Positions 22,897 through 36,100 of a stretch of 64,000 nt of DNA are shown one piece after another (the first letter of the stretch is position 1; every line of letters begins with the position of its first letter). The notes under the pieces were generated by a model, which had not been told where the DNA came from, did no database searches, and saw nothing but the letters and a program-made list of their open reading frames with translations. Source of the DNA: Prosopocoilus inquinatus (Eukaryota; Arthropoda; Insecta; Coleoptera; Lucanidae); the NCBI GenBank assembly GCA_036172665.1, contig JAYKNF010000015.1, positions 1,550,001-1,614,000 of the forward strand, written 5' to 3'. A program made the translations under genes and the position numbers.

Positions 22897-25800
22897 GGCG
22901 ACGGATAATCGCGTCGGTTCGATTTTTCGATCGAAGATGGCGCTGCAATGATCGGAATCGGACGCGTCGAACGTAAACCCGGGTTGTCGCGTATCAAACG
23001 AAAGGTCTCGCCGAGCGGCGACGGAAAATCGCGTCGGTTCGATTTTTCGATCGAAGATGGCGCTGCAATGATCGAAATCGGACGCGTCGAACGTAAACCC
23101 GGATTGTCGCGTATCAAACGAAAGGTCTCGCCGAGCGGCGACGGAAAATCGCGTCGGCTTGATTTTTCGATCGAAGATGGCGCTGCAATGATCGAAACTG
23201 CACGCGTCGAACGTAAAAACGGGTTGTCGCGCATCAAACGAAAGGTCTCGCCGAGCGGCGACGGAAAATCGCGTCGGTTCGATTTTTCGACCGAAGATGG
23301 CGCTGCAATGATCGAAATCGAACGCGTCGAACGTAAACCCGGATTGTCGCATATCAAACGAAAGGTCTCTCCGAGCGGCGACGGAAAATCGCGTCGGTTC
23401 GATTTTTCGATCTAAGATGGCGCTGCAATGATCGAAATCGGACGCGTCGAACGTAAAATCGGATTGTCGCGTATCAAACGAAAGGTCTCGCCGAGCGGCG
23501 ACGGAAAATCGCGTCGGTTCGATTTTTGATCGAAGATGGCGCTGCAATGATCGAAACTGAACGCGTCGAACGTAAACCCGGGTTGTCGCGTATCAAACGA
23601 AAGGTCTCGCCGAGCGGCGACGGAAAATCGCGTCGGTTCGATTTTTCGATCGAAGATGGCGCTGCAATGATCGAAACTGGACGCGTCGAACGTAAACCCG
23701 GGTTGTCGCGCATCAAACGAAAGGTCTCGCCGAGCGGCGACGGAAAATCGCGTCGGTTCGATTTTTCGATCGAAGATGGCGCTGCAATGATCAAAACTGG
23801 ACGCGTCGAACGTAAACCCGGGTTGTCGCGTATCAAACGAAAGGTCTCGCCGAGCGGCGACGGAAAATCGCGTCGCTTCGATTTTTCGATCGAAGATGGC
23901 GCTGCAATGATCGAAATCGGACGCGTCGAACGTAAACCCGGGTTGTCGCGTATCAAACGAAAGGTCTCGCCGAGCGGCGACGGAAAATCGCGTCGGTTCG
24001 ATTTTTCGATCGAAGATGGCGCTGCAATGATCGAAATCGGACGCGTCGAACGTAATCCCGGATTGTTGCGCATCAAACGAAAGGTCTCGCCGAGCGGCGA
24101 CGGAAAATCGCGTCGGCTTGATTTTTCGATCGAAGATGGCGCTGCAATGATCGAAATCGAACGCGTCGAACGTAAACCCGGGTTGTCGCGGATCAAACGA
24201 AAGGTCTCGCCGAGCGGCGACGGAAAATCGCGTCGGTTCGATTTTTGATCGAAGATGGCGCTGTAATGATCGAAAGTGGACGCGTCGAACGTAAACCCGG
24301 GTTGTCGTGCATCAAACGAAAGGTCTCGCCGAGCGGCGACGGAAAATCGCTTCGGTTCGATTTTTCGATCGAAGATGGCGCTGCAATTATCGAAATCGGA
24401 CGCGTCGAACGTAAACACGGATTGTCGCGTATCAAACGACAGGTCTCGCCGAGCGGCGACGGAAAATCGCGTCGGTTCGATTTTTCGATCGAAGATGGCG
24501 CTGCAATGATCGAAACTGGACGCGTCGAACGTAAACCCGGGTTGTCGCGCATCAAACGAAAGGTCTCGCCGAGCGGCGACGGAAAATCGCGTCGGTTCGA
24601 TTTTTCGATCTAAGATGGCGCTGCAATGATCGAAATCGGACGCGTCGAACGTAAAATCGGATTGTCGCGTATCAAACGAAAGGACTCGCCGAGCGGCGAC
24701 GGAAAATCGCGTCGGTTCGATTTTTTGATCGAAGATGGCGCTGCAATGATCGAAACTGGACGCGTCGAACGTAAACCCGGGTTGTCGCGTATCAAACGAA
24801 AGGTCTCGCCGAGCGGCAACGGAAAATCGCGTCGGTTCGATTTTTCGATCGAAGATGGCGCTGCAATGATCGAAACTGGACGCGTCGAACGTAAACCCGG
24901 GTTGTCGCGCATCAAACGAAAGGTCTCGCCGAGCGGCGACGGAAAATCGCGTCGGTTCGATTTTTCGATCGAAGATGGCGCTGCAATGATCGAAACTGGA
25001 CGCGTCGAACGTAAACCCGAGTTGTCGCGTATCAAACGAAAGGTCTCGCCGAGCGGCGACGGAAAATCGCGTCGGTTCGATTTTTCGATCGAAGATGGCG
25101 CTGCAATGATCGGAATCGGACGCGTCGAACGTAAACCCGGGTTGTCGCGTATCAAACGAAAGGTCTCGCCGAGCGGCGACGGAAAATCGCGTCGGTTCGA
25201 TTTTTCGATCGAAGATGGCGCTGCAATGATCGAAATCGGACGCGTCGAACGTAAACCCGGATTGTCGCGTATCAAACGAAAGGTCTCGCCGAGCGGCGAC
25301 GGAAAATCGCGTCGGCTTGATTTTTCGATCGAAGATGGCGCTGCAATGATCGAAACTGCACGCGTCGAACGTAAAAACGGGTTGTCGCGCATCAAACGAA
25401 AGGTCTCGCCGAGCGGCGACGGAAAATCGCGTCGGTTCGATTTTTCGACCGAAGATGGCGCTGCAATGATCGAAATCGAACGCGTCGAACGTAAACCCGG
25501 ATTGTCGCATATCAAACGAAAGGTCTCTCCGAGCGGCGACGGAAAATCGCGTCGGTTCGATTTTTCGATAGAAGATGGCGCTGCAATGATCGAAACTGGA
25601 CGCGTCGAACGTAAACCCGGGTTGTCGCGCATCAAACGAAAGGTCTCGCCGAGCGGCGACGGAAAATCGCGTCGGTTCGATTTTTCGATCTAAGATGGCG
25701 CTGCAATGATCGAAATCGGACGCGTCGAACGTAAAATCGGATTGTCGCGTATCAAACGAAAGGTCTCGCCGAGCGGCGACGGAAAATCGCGTCGGTTCGA

Positions 25801-27083
25801 TTTTTGATCGAAGATGGCGCTGCAATGATCGAAACTGGACGCGTCGAACGTAAACCCGGGTTGTCGCGTATCAAACGAAAGGTCTCGCCGAGCGGCGACG
25901 GAAAATCGCGTCGGTTCGATTTTTCGATCGAAGATGGCGCTGCAATGATCGAAACTGGACGCGTCGAACGTAAACCCGGGTTGTCGCGCATCAAACGAAA
26001 GGTCTCGCCGAGCGGCGACGGAAAATCGCGTCGGTTCGATTTTTCGATCGAAGATGGCGCTGCAATGATCAAAACTGGACGCGTCGAACGTAAACCCGGG
26101 TTGTCGCGTATCAAACGAAAGGTCTCGCCGAGCGGCGACGGAAAATCGCGTCGCTTCGATTTTTCGATCGAAGATGGCGCTGCAATGATCGAAATCGGAC
26201 GCGTCGAACGTAAACCCGGGTTGTCGCGTATCAAACGAAAGGTCTCGCCGAGCGGCGACGGAAAATCGCGTCGGTTCGATTTTTCGATCGAAGATGGCGC
26301 TGCAATGATCGAAATCGGACGCGTCGAACGTAATCCCGGATTGTTGCGCATCAAACGAAAGGTCTCGCCGAGCGGCGACGGAAAATCGCGTCGGCTTGAT
26401 TTTTCGATCGAAGATGGCGCTGCAATGATCGAAATCGAACGCGTCGAACGTAAACCCGGGTTGTCGCGGATCAAACGAAAGGTCTCGCCGAGCGGCGACG
26501 GAAAATCGCGTCGGTTCGATTTTTGATCGAAGATGGCGCTGCAATGATCGAAAGTGGACGCGTCGAACGTAAACCCGGGTTGTCGCGTATCAAACGAAAG
26601 GTCTCGCCGAGCGGCGACGGAAAATCGCGTCGCTTCGATTTTTCGATCGAAGATGGCGCTGCAATGATCGAAATCGGACGCGTCGAACGTAAACCCGGGT
26701 TGTCGTGCATCAAACGAAAGGTCTCGCCGAGCGGCGACGGAAAATCGCTTCGGTTCGATTTTTCGATTGAAGATGGCGCTGCAATTATCGAAATCGGACG
26801 CGTCGAACGTAAACCCGGGTTGTCGCGTATCAAACGAAAGGTCTCGCCGAGCGGCGAAGGAAAATCGCGTCGTTTCGATTTTTCGATCGAAGATGGCGCT
26901 GCAATGATCGAAATCGGACGCGTCGAACGTAAACACGGATTGTCGCGTATCAAACGAAAGGTCTCGCCGAGCGGCGACGGAAAATCGCGTCGGTTCGATT
27001 TTTCGATCGAAGATGGCGCTGCAATGATCGAAATCGGACGCGTCGAACGTAAACCCGGATTATCGCCTATCAAACGAAAGGTC
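22897..27083 (+). repeat. Monomer array 8 (35 monomers)
   Basis: 35 x 120 minus the junction bases minus 4; short monomers near 23526, 24245, 25804 and 26523. The left part matches array 5. From about 26580 it departs into a different tail (AATTATCG class, GGCGAAGG with CGTCGTTTCG, AAACACGG class, TTATCGCC end) that precedes a type B block, so this array joins the two HOR families. A block-less HOR head sits at about 25110. Confidence 0.94.
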
Positions 27084-27584
27084 AAAGTCGATCGCGTCGA
27101 ATTCTTTCCGACGTAGAAGAAAGTAGCTTTACGAACGTAACGTTTACCACATGGCGAGAGATATACGGGGTGATATCGAAAATGTGACACGAACGCGTGT
27201 GTAACAGTGAAAAAGTGTTTCCACTGAAAAAAAGTAAGTGTTAAAAACAACGGAAAACCTCCAAATTCCATTTCTCCGATGTTACTCCGGCAATAGGAAA
27301 AAAGGTTATAAGACGATCGCGTCGGCGGCGGCGTCGTTTTGCCGGTTAAATTCTTCACGACTTGCATTGTGCCGTCGCGTGTACGCTCGACCGAACGCGT
27401 CGAGATTTTGACGCAGCTCATTTGAATTTGCAGCCGCGTAAAAGATGGGATCGACGAGGGTTGGGTGGCAACGATCGCGCGACACGCGCAGTAAGGAAAC
27501 CTTGACACCTGACATATAATATTATATCTGTACGGCCAGTCGAGGGGCCGTAGCCCCGGAGATCGGTTGGGGGGGGGGGGGTTG
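27084..27584 (+). repeat. Interspersed block copy 9 (type B)
   Basis: First block of the second subfamily. Markers are GGTCAAAGTCG at the left edge, GCTTTACG, a run of A replacing the AATAAA (GAAAAAAAG), ACTCCGG, (GGC)3, ACGACTTGC, GACGCAGC, TTTGCAGCC and GATCGCGCG. Two bases are missing just left of the AT palindrome, but the 14-bp palindrome itself is intact (27514-27527). Hairpin pair 27531-27557, 13-G run 27569-27581 then TTGGG. Confidence 0.92.
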
Positions 27585-29615
27585 GGCGACGGATAATCGC
27601 GTCGGTTCGATTTTTCGATCGAAGATGGCGCTGCAATGATCGAAATCGGACGCGTCGAACGTAAACCCGGGTTGTCGCGTATCAAACGAAAGGTCTCGCC
27701 GAGCGGCGACGGAAAATCGCGTCGGTTCGATTTTTCGATCGAAGATGGCGCTGCAATGATCGAAATCGGACGCGTCGAACGTAAACCCGGGTTGTCGCGT
27801 ATCAAACGAAAGGTCTCGCCGAGCGGCGACGGAAAATCGCGTCGGTTCGATTTTTCGATCGAAGATGGCGCTGCAATGATCGAAATCGGACGCGTCGAAC
27901 GTAAACCCGGATTGTCGCGTATCAAACGAGAGGTCTCGCCAAGCGGCGACGGAAAAGCGCGTCGGTTCGATTTTTCGATCGAAGATGGCGCTGCAATGAT
28001 CGAAACTGGACGCGTCGAACGTAAACCCGGGTTGTCGCGCATCAAACGAAAGGTCTCGCCGAGCGGCGACGGAAAATCGCGTCGGTTCGATTATTCGATA
28101 GAAGATGGCGCTGCAATGATCGAAACTGGACGCGTCGAACGTAAACCCGGGTTGTCGCGTATCAAACGAAAGGTCTCGCCGAGCGGCGACGGAAAATCGC
28201 GTCGGTTCGATTTTTCGATCGAAGATGGCGCTGCAATGATCGAAACTGGACGCGTCGAACGTAAACCCGGGTTGTCGCGCATCAAACGAAAGGTCTCGCC
28301 GAGCGGCGACGGAGAATCGCGTCGGTTCGATTTTTCGATCGAAGATGGCGCTGCAATGATCAAAACCGGACGCGTCGAACGTAAACCCGGGTTGTCGCGT
28401 ATCAAACGAAAGGTCTCGCCGAGCGGCGACGGAAAATCGCGTCGCTTCGATTTTTCGATCGAAGATGGCGCTGCAATGATCGAAATCGGACGCGTCGAAC
28501 GTAAACCCGGGTTGTCGCGTATCAAACGAAAGGTCTCGCCGAGCGGCGACGGAAAATCGCGTCGGTTCGATTTTTCGATCGAAGATGGCGCTGCAATGAT
28601 CGAAATCGGACGCGTCGAACGTAATCCCGGATTGTTGCGCATCAAACGAAAGGTCTCGCCGAGCGGCGACGGAAAATCGCGTCGGCTTGATTTTTCGATC
28701 GAAGATGGCGCTGCAATGATCGAAATCGAACGCGTCGAACGTAAACCCGGGTTGTCGCGGATCAAACGAAAGGTCTCGCCGAGCGGCGACGGAAAATCGC
28801 GTCGGTTCGATTTTTGATCGAAGATGGCGCTGCAATGATCGAAAGTGGACGCGTCGAACGTAAACCCGGGTTGTCGTGCATCAAACGAAAGGTCTCGCCG
28901 AGCGGCGACGGAAAATCGCTTCGGTTCGATTTTTCGATCGAAGATGGCGCTGCAATGATCGAAATCGGACGCGTCGAACGTAAACCCGGGTTGTCGCCCA
29001 TCAAACGAAAGGTCTCGCCGAGCGGCGACGGAAAATCGCGTCGGTTCGATTTTTCGATCGAAGATGGCGCTGCAATAATCGAAATCGAACGCGTCGAACG
29101 TAAACCCGGGTTGTCGCGTATCAAACGAAAGGTCTCGCCGAGCGGCGACAGAAAATCGCGTCGGTTTGATTTTTCGATCGAAGATGGCGCTGCAATGATC
29201 GAAATCGGACGCGTCGAACGTAAACCCGGATTGTCGCGTATCAAACGAAAGGTCTCGCCGAGCGGCGACGGAAAATCGCGTCGGTTTGATTTTTCGATCG
29301 AAGATGGCGCTGCAATGATCGAAATCGGACGCGTCGAACGTAAACCCGGATTGTCGCGTATCAAACGAAAGGTCTCGCCGAGCGGCGACGGAAAATCGCG
29401 TCGGTTCGATTTTTTGATCGAAGATGGCGCTGCAATGATCGAAACTGGACGCGTCGAACGTAGACCCGGGTTGTCGCGCATCAAACGAAAGGTCTCGCCG
29501 AGGGGCGACGGAAAATCGGGTCGGCTCGATTTTTCGATCGAAGATGGCGCTGCAATAATCGAAATCGAACGCGTCGAACGTAAACCCGGATTGTCGCCTA
29601 TCAAACGAAAGGTCT
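27585..29615 (+). repeat. Monomer array 9 (17 monomers)
   Basis: 17 x 120 minus 8 minus 1; short monomer near 28814. Its head follows a type B block and uses ATCGAAATCGG in place of the type A head ATCGGAATCGG; its tail is the type A tail and leads to a type A block. It is therefore a recombinant unit. Private variants include TTATTCGATAG (about 28090) and GGAGAATCG (about 28312). Confidence 0.94.
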
Positions 29616-30122
29616 AAATCGATCGCGTCGAATTCTTTCCGACGTAGAAGAAAGTAGCTTCACGAACGTAACGTTTACCACATGGCGAGAGATATACGGG
29701 GTGATATCGAAAATGTGACACGAACGCGTGTGTAACAGTGAAAAAGTGTTTCCACTGAAATAAAGTAAGTGTTAAAAACAACGGAAAACCTCCAAATTCC
29801 ATTTCTCCGATGTTACTCTGGCAATAGGAAAAAAGGTTATAAGACGATCGCGTCGGCGGCGGCGGCGGCGTCGTTTTGCCGGTTAAATTCTTCACGATTT
29901 GCATTGTGCCGTCGCGTGTACGCTCGACCGAACGCGTCGAGATTTTGACGGAGCTCATTTGAATTTGCCGCCGCGTAAAAGATGGGATCGACGAGGGTTG
30001 GTTGGCAACGATAGCGCGACACGCGCAGTAAGGAAACCTTGACACTTGACATATATAATATTATATCTGTACGGCCAGTCGAGGGGCCGTAGCCCCGGAG
30101 ATCGGTTGGGGGGGGGGGGTTG
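29616..30122 (+). repeat. Interspersed block copy 10 (type A, the last one)
   Basis: Type A markers and (GGC)5. AT palindrome 30053-30066, hairpin pair 30070-30096, 12-G run 30108-30119 then TTGGG. It is the only type A copy to the right of a type B copy. Confidence 0.92.
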
Positions 30123-33100
30123 GGCGACGGATAATCGCGTCGGTTCGATTTTTCGATCGAAGATGGCGCTGCAATGATCGGAATCGGACGCGTCGAACGT
30201 AAACCCGGGTTGTCGCGTATCAAACGAAAGGTCTCGCCGAGCGGCGACGGAAAATCGCGTCGGTTCGATTTTTCGATCGAAGATGGCGCTGCAATGATCG
30301 AAATCGGACGCGTCGAACGTAAACCCGGATTGTCGCGTATCAAACGAAAGGTCTCGCCGAGCGGCGACGGAAAATCGCGTCGGCTTGATTTTTCGATCGA
30401 AGATGGCGCTGCAATGATCGAAACTGCACGCGTCGAACGTAAAAACGGGTTGTCGCGCATCAAACGAAAGGTCTCGCCGAGCGGCGACGGAAAATCGCGT
30501 CGGTTCGATTTTTCGACCGAAGATGGCGCTGCAATGATCGAAATCGAACGCGTCGAACGTAAACCCGGATTGTCGCATATCAAACGAAAGGTCTCTCCGA
30601 GCGGCGACGGAAAATCGCGTCGGTTCGATTTTTCGATCGAAGATGGCGCTGCAATGATCGAAACTGGACGCGTCGAACGTAAACCCGGGTTGTCGCGCAT
30701 CAAACGAAAGGTCTCGCCGAGCGGCGACGGAAAATCGCGTCGGTTCGATTTTTCGATCTAAGATGGCGCTGCAATGATCGAAATCGGACGCGTCGAACGT
30801 AAAATCGGATTGTCGCGTATCAAACGAAAGGTCTCGCCGAGCGGCGACGGAAAATCGCGTCGGTTCGATTTTTGATCGAAGATGGCGCTGCAATGATCGA
30901 AACTGAACGCGTCGAACGTAAACCCGGGTTGTCGCGTATCAAACGAAAGGTCTCGCCGAGCGGCGACGGAAAATCGCGTCGGTTCGATTTTTCGATCGAA
31001 GATGGCGCTGCAATGATCGAAACTGGACGCGTCGAACGTAAACCCGGGTTGTCGCACATCAAACGAAAGGTCTCGCCGAGCGGCGACGGAAAATCGCGTC
31101 GGTTCGATTTTTCGATCGAAGATGGCGCTGCAATGATCAAAACTGGACGCGTCGAACGTAAACCCGGGTTGTCGCGTATCAAACGAAAGGTCTCGCCGAG
31201 CGGCGACGGAAAATCGCGTCGCTTCGATTTTTCGATCGAAGATGGCGCTGCAATGATCGAAATCGGACGCGTCGAACGTAAACCCGGGTTGTCGCGTATC
31301 AAACGAAAGGTCTCGCCGAGCGGCGACGGAAAATCGCGTCGGTTCGATTTTTCGATCGAAGATGGCGCTGCAATGATCGAAATCGGACGCGTCGAACGTA
31401 ATCCCGGATTGTTGCGCATCAAACGAAAGGTCTCGCCGAGCGGCGACGGAAAATCGCGTCGGCTTGATTTTTCGATCGAAGATGGCGCTGCAATGATCGA
31501 AATCGAACGCGTCGAACGTAAACCCGTGTTGTCGCGGATCAAACGAAAGGTCTCGCCGAGCGGCGACGGAAAATCGCGTCGGTTCGATTTTTGATCGAAG
31601 ATGGCGCTGCAATGATCGAAAGTGGACGCGTCGAACGTAAACCCGGGTTGTCGTGCATCAAACGAAAGGTCTCGCCGAGCGGCGACGGAAAATCGCTTCG
31701 GTTCGATTTTTCGATCGAAGATGGCGCTGCAATTATCGAAATCGGACGCGTCGAACGTAAACACGGATTGTCGCGTATCAAACGAAAGGTCTCGCCGAGC
31801 GGCGACGGAAAATCGCGTCGGTTCGATTTTTCGATCGAAGATGGCGCTGCAATGATCGAAACTGGACGCGTCGAACGTAAACCCGGGTTGTCGCGCATCA
31901 AACGAAAGGTCTCGCCGAGCGGCGACGGAAAATCGCGTCGGTTCGATTTTTCGATCTAAGATGGCGCTGCAATAATCGAAATCGGACGCGTCGAACGTAA
32001 AATCGGATTGTCGCGTATCAAACGAAAGGACTCGCCGAGCGGCGACGGAAAATCGCGTCGGTTCGATTTTTTGATCGAAGATGGCGCTGCAATGATCGAA
32101 ACTGGACGCGTCGAACGTAAACCCGGGTTGTCGCGTATCAAACGAAAGGTCTCGCCGAGCGGCGACGGAAAATCGCGTCGGTTCGATTTTTCGATCGAAG
32201 ATGGCGCTGCAATGATCGAAACTGGACGCGTCGAACGTAAACCCGGGTTGTCGCGCATCAAACGAAAGGTCTCGCCGAGCGGCGACGGAAAATCGCGTCG
32301 GTTCGATTTTTCGATCGAAGATGGCGCTGCAATGATCGAAACTGGACGCGTCGAACGTAAACCCGGGTTGTCGCGTATCAAACGAAAGGTCTCGCCGAGC
32401 GGCGACGGAAAATCGCGTCGGTTCGATTTTTCGATCGAAGATGGCGCTGCAATGATCGGAATCGGACGCGTCGAACGTAAACCCGGGTTGTCGCGTATCA
32501 AACGAAAGGTCTCGCCGAGCGGCGACGGAAAATCGCGTCGGTTCGATTTTTCGATCGAAGATGGCGCTGCAATGATCGAAATCGGACGCGTCGAACGTAA
32601 ACCCGGATTGTCGCGTATCAAACGAAAGGTCTCGCCGAGCGGCGACGGAAAATCGCGTCGGCTTGATTTTTCGATCGAAGATGGCGCTGCAATGATCGAA
32701 ACTGCACGCGTCGAACGTAAAAACGGGTTGTCGCGCATCAAACGAAAGGTCTCGCCGAGCGGCGACGGAAAATCGCGTCGGTTCGATTTTTCGACCGAAG
32801 ATGGCGCTGCAATGATCGAAATCGAACGCGTCGAACGTAAACCCGGATTGTCGCATATCAAACGAAAGGTCTCTCCGAGCGGCGACGGAAAATCGCGTCG
32901 GTTCGATTTTTCGATCGAAGATGGCGCTGCAATGATCGAAACTGGACGCGTCGAACGTAAACCCGGGTTGTCGCGCATCAAACGAAAGGTCTCGCCGAGC
33001 GGCGACGGAAAATCGCGTCGGTTCGATTTTTCGATCTAAGATGGCGCTGCAATGATCGAAATCGGACGCGTCGAACGTAAAATCGGATTGTCGCGTATCA

Positions 33101-36100
33101 AACGAAAGGTCTCGCCGAGCGGCGACGGAAAATCGCGTCGGTTCGATTTTTGATCGAAGATGGCGCTGCAATGATCGAAACTGGACGCGTCGAACGTAAA
33201 CCCGGGTTGTCGCGTATCAAACGAAAGGTCTCGCCGAGCGGCGACGGAAAATCGCGTCGGTTCGATTTTTCGATCGAAGATGGCGCTGCAATGATCGAAA
33301 CTGGACGCGTCGAACGTAAACCCGGGTTGTCGCGCATCAAACGAAAGGTCTCGCCGAGCGGCGACGGAAAATCGCGTCGGTTCGATTTTTCGATCGAAGA
33401 TGGCGCTGCAATGATCAAAACTGGACGCGTCGAACGTAAACCCGGGTTGTCGCGTATCAAACGAAAGGTCTCGCCGAGCGGCGACGGAAAATCGCGTCGG
33501 TTCGATTTTTCGATCTAAGATGGCGCTGCAATGATCGAAATCGGACGCGTCGAACGTAAAATCGGATTGTCGCGTATCAAACGAAAGGTCTCGCCGAGCG
33601 GCGACGGAAAATCGCGTCGGTTCGATTTTTGATCGAAGATGGCGCTGCAATGATCGAAACTGAACGCGTCGAACGTAAACCCGGGTTGTCGCGTATCAAA
33701 CGAAAGGTCTCGCCGAGCGGCGACGGAAAATCGCGTCGGTTCGATTTTTCGATCGAAGATGGCGCTGCAATGATCGAAACTGGAGGCGTCGAACGTAAAC
33801 CCGGGTTGTCGCGCATCAAACGAAAGGTCTCGCCGAGCGGCGACGGAAAATCGCGTCGGTTCGATTTTTCGATCGAAGATGGCGCTGCAATGATCAAAAC
33901 TGGACGCGTCGAACGTAAACCCGGGTTGTCGCGTATCAAACGAAAGGTCTCGCCGAGCGGCGACGGAAAATCGCGTCGCTTCGATTTTTCGATCGAAGAT
34001 GGCGCTGCAATGATCGAAATCGGACGCGTCGAACGTAAACCCGGGTTGTCGCGTATCAAACGAAAGGTCTCGCCGAGCGGCGACGGAAAATCGCGTCGGT
34101 TCGATTTTTCGATCGAAGATGGCGCTGCAATGATCGAAATCGGACGCGTCGAACGTAATCCCGGATTGTTGCGCATCAAACGAAAGGTCTCGCCGAGCGG
34201 CGACGGAAAATCGCGTCGGCTTGATTTTTCGATCGAAGATGGCGCTGCAATGATCGAAATCGAACGCGTCGAACGTAAACCCGTGTTGTCGCGGATCAAA
34301 CGAAAGGTCTCGCCGAGCGGCGACGGAAAATCGCGTCGGTTCGATTTTTGATCGAAGATGGCGCTGCAATGATCGAAATCGAACGCGTCGAACGTAAACC
34401 CGGATTGTCGCATATCAAACGAAAGGTCTCTCCGAGCGGCGACGGAAAATCGCGTCGGTTCGATTTTTCGATCGAAGATGGCGCTGCAATGATCGAAACT
34501 GGACGCGTCGAACGTAAACCCGGGTTGTCGCGCATCAAACGAAAGGTCTCGCCGAGCGGCGACGGAAAATCGCGTCGGTTCGATTTTTCGATCTAAGATG
34601 GCGCTGCAATGATCGAAATCGGACGCGTCGAACGTAAAATCGGATTGTCGCGTATCAAACGAAAGGTCTCGCCGAGCGGCGACGGAAAATCGCGTCGGTT
34701 CGATTTTTGATCGAAGATGGCGCTGCAATGATCGAAACTGGACGCGTCGAACGTAAACCCGGGTTGTCGTGCATCAAACGAAAGGTCTCGCCGAGCGGCG
34801 ACGGAAAATCGCTTCGGTTCGATTTTTCGATCGAAGATGGCGCTGCAATTATCGAAATCGGACGCGTCGAACGTAAACACGGATTGTCGCGTATCAAACG
34901 AAAGGTCTCGCCGAGCGGCGACGGAAAATCGCGTCGGTTCGATTTTTCGATCGAAGATGGCGCTGCAATGATCGAAACTGGACGCGTCGAACGTAAACCC
35001 GGGTTGTCGCGCATCAAACGAAAGGTCTCGCCGAGCGGCGACGGAAAATCGCGTCGGTTCGATTTTTCGATCTAAGATGGCGCTGCAATGATCGAAATCG
35101 GACGCGTCGAACGTAAAATCGGATTGTCGCGTATCAAACGAAAGGACTCGCCGAGCGGCGACGGAAAATCGCGTCGGTTCGATTTTTTGATCGAAGATGG
35201 CGCTGCAATGATCGAAACTGGACGCGTCGAACGTAAACCCGGGTTGTCGCGTATCAAACGAAAGGTCTCGCCGAGCGGCGACGGAAAATCGCGTCGGTTC
35301 GATTTTTCGATCGAAGATGGCGCTGCAATGATCGAAACTGGACGCGTCGAACGTAAACCCGGGTTGTCGCGCATCAAACGAAAGGTCTCGCCGAGCGGCG
35401 ACGGAAAATCGCGTCGGTTCGATTTTTCGATCGAAGATGGCGCTGCAATGATCGAAACTGGACGCGTCGAACGTAAACCCGGGTTGTCGCGTATCAAACG
35501 AAAGGTCTCGCCGAGCGGCGACGGAAAATCGCGTCGGTTCGATTTTTCGATCGAAGATGGCGCTGCAATGATCGGAATCGGACGCGTCGAACGTAAACCC
35601 GGGTTGTCGCGTATCAAACGAAAGGTCTCGCCGAGCGGCGACGGAAAATCGCGTCGGTTCGATTTTTCGATCGAAGATGGCGCTGCAATGATCGAAATCG
35701 GACGCGTCGAACGTAAACCCGGATTGTCGCGTATCAAACGAAAGGTCTCGCCGAGCGGCGACGGAAAATCGCGTCGGCTTGATTTTTCGATCGAAGATGG
35801 CGCTGCAATGATCGAAACTGCACGCGTCGAACGTAAAAACGGGTTGTCGCGCATCAAACGAAAGGTCTCGCCGAGCGGCGACGGAAAATCGCGTCGGTTC
35901 GATTTTTCGACCGAAGATGGCGCTGCAATGATCGAAATCGAACGCGTCGAACGTAAACCCGGATTGTCGCATATCAAACGAAAGGTCTCTCCGAGCGGCG
36001 ACGGAAAATCGCGTCGGTTCGATTTTTCGACCGAAGATGGCGCTGCAATGATCGAAACTGGACGCGTCGAACGTAAACCCGGGTTGTCGCGCATCAAACG

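Larger units (their letters stand above)
18696..26134 (+). repeat. Segmental duplication, right copy (about 7.4 kb)
   Basis: Counterpart of 8330-15770, containing block copies 7 and 8. The left edge coincides with the two-monomer duplication at 18696, which may be the exchange point. Substitutions seen relative to the left copy: 18870 G to C, 19220 C to T, 24264 C to T and 25570 C to A. Confidence 0.8.
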
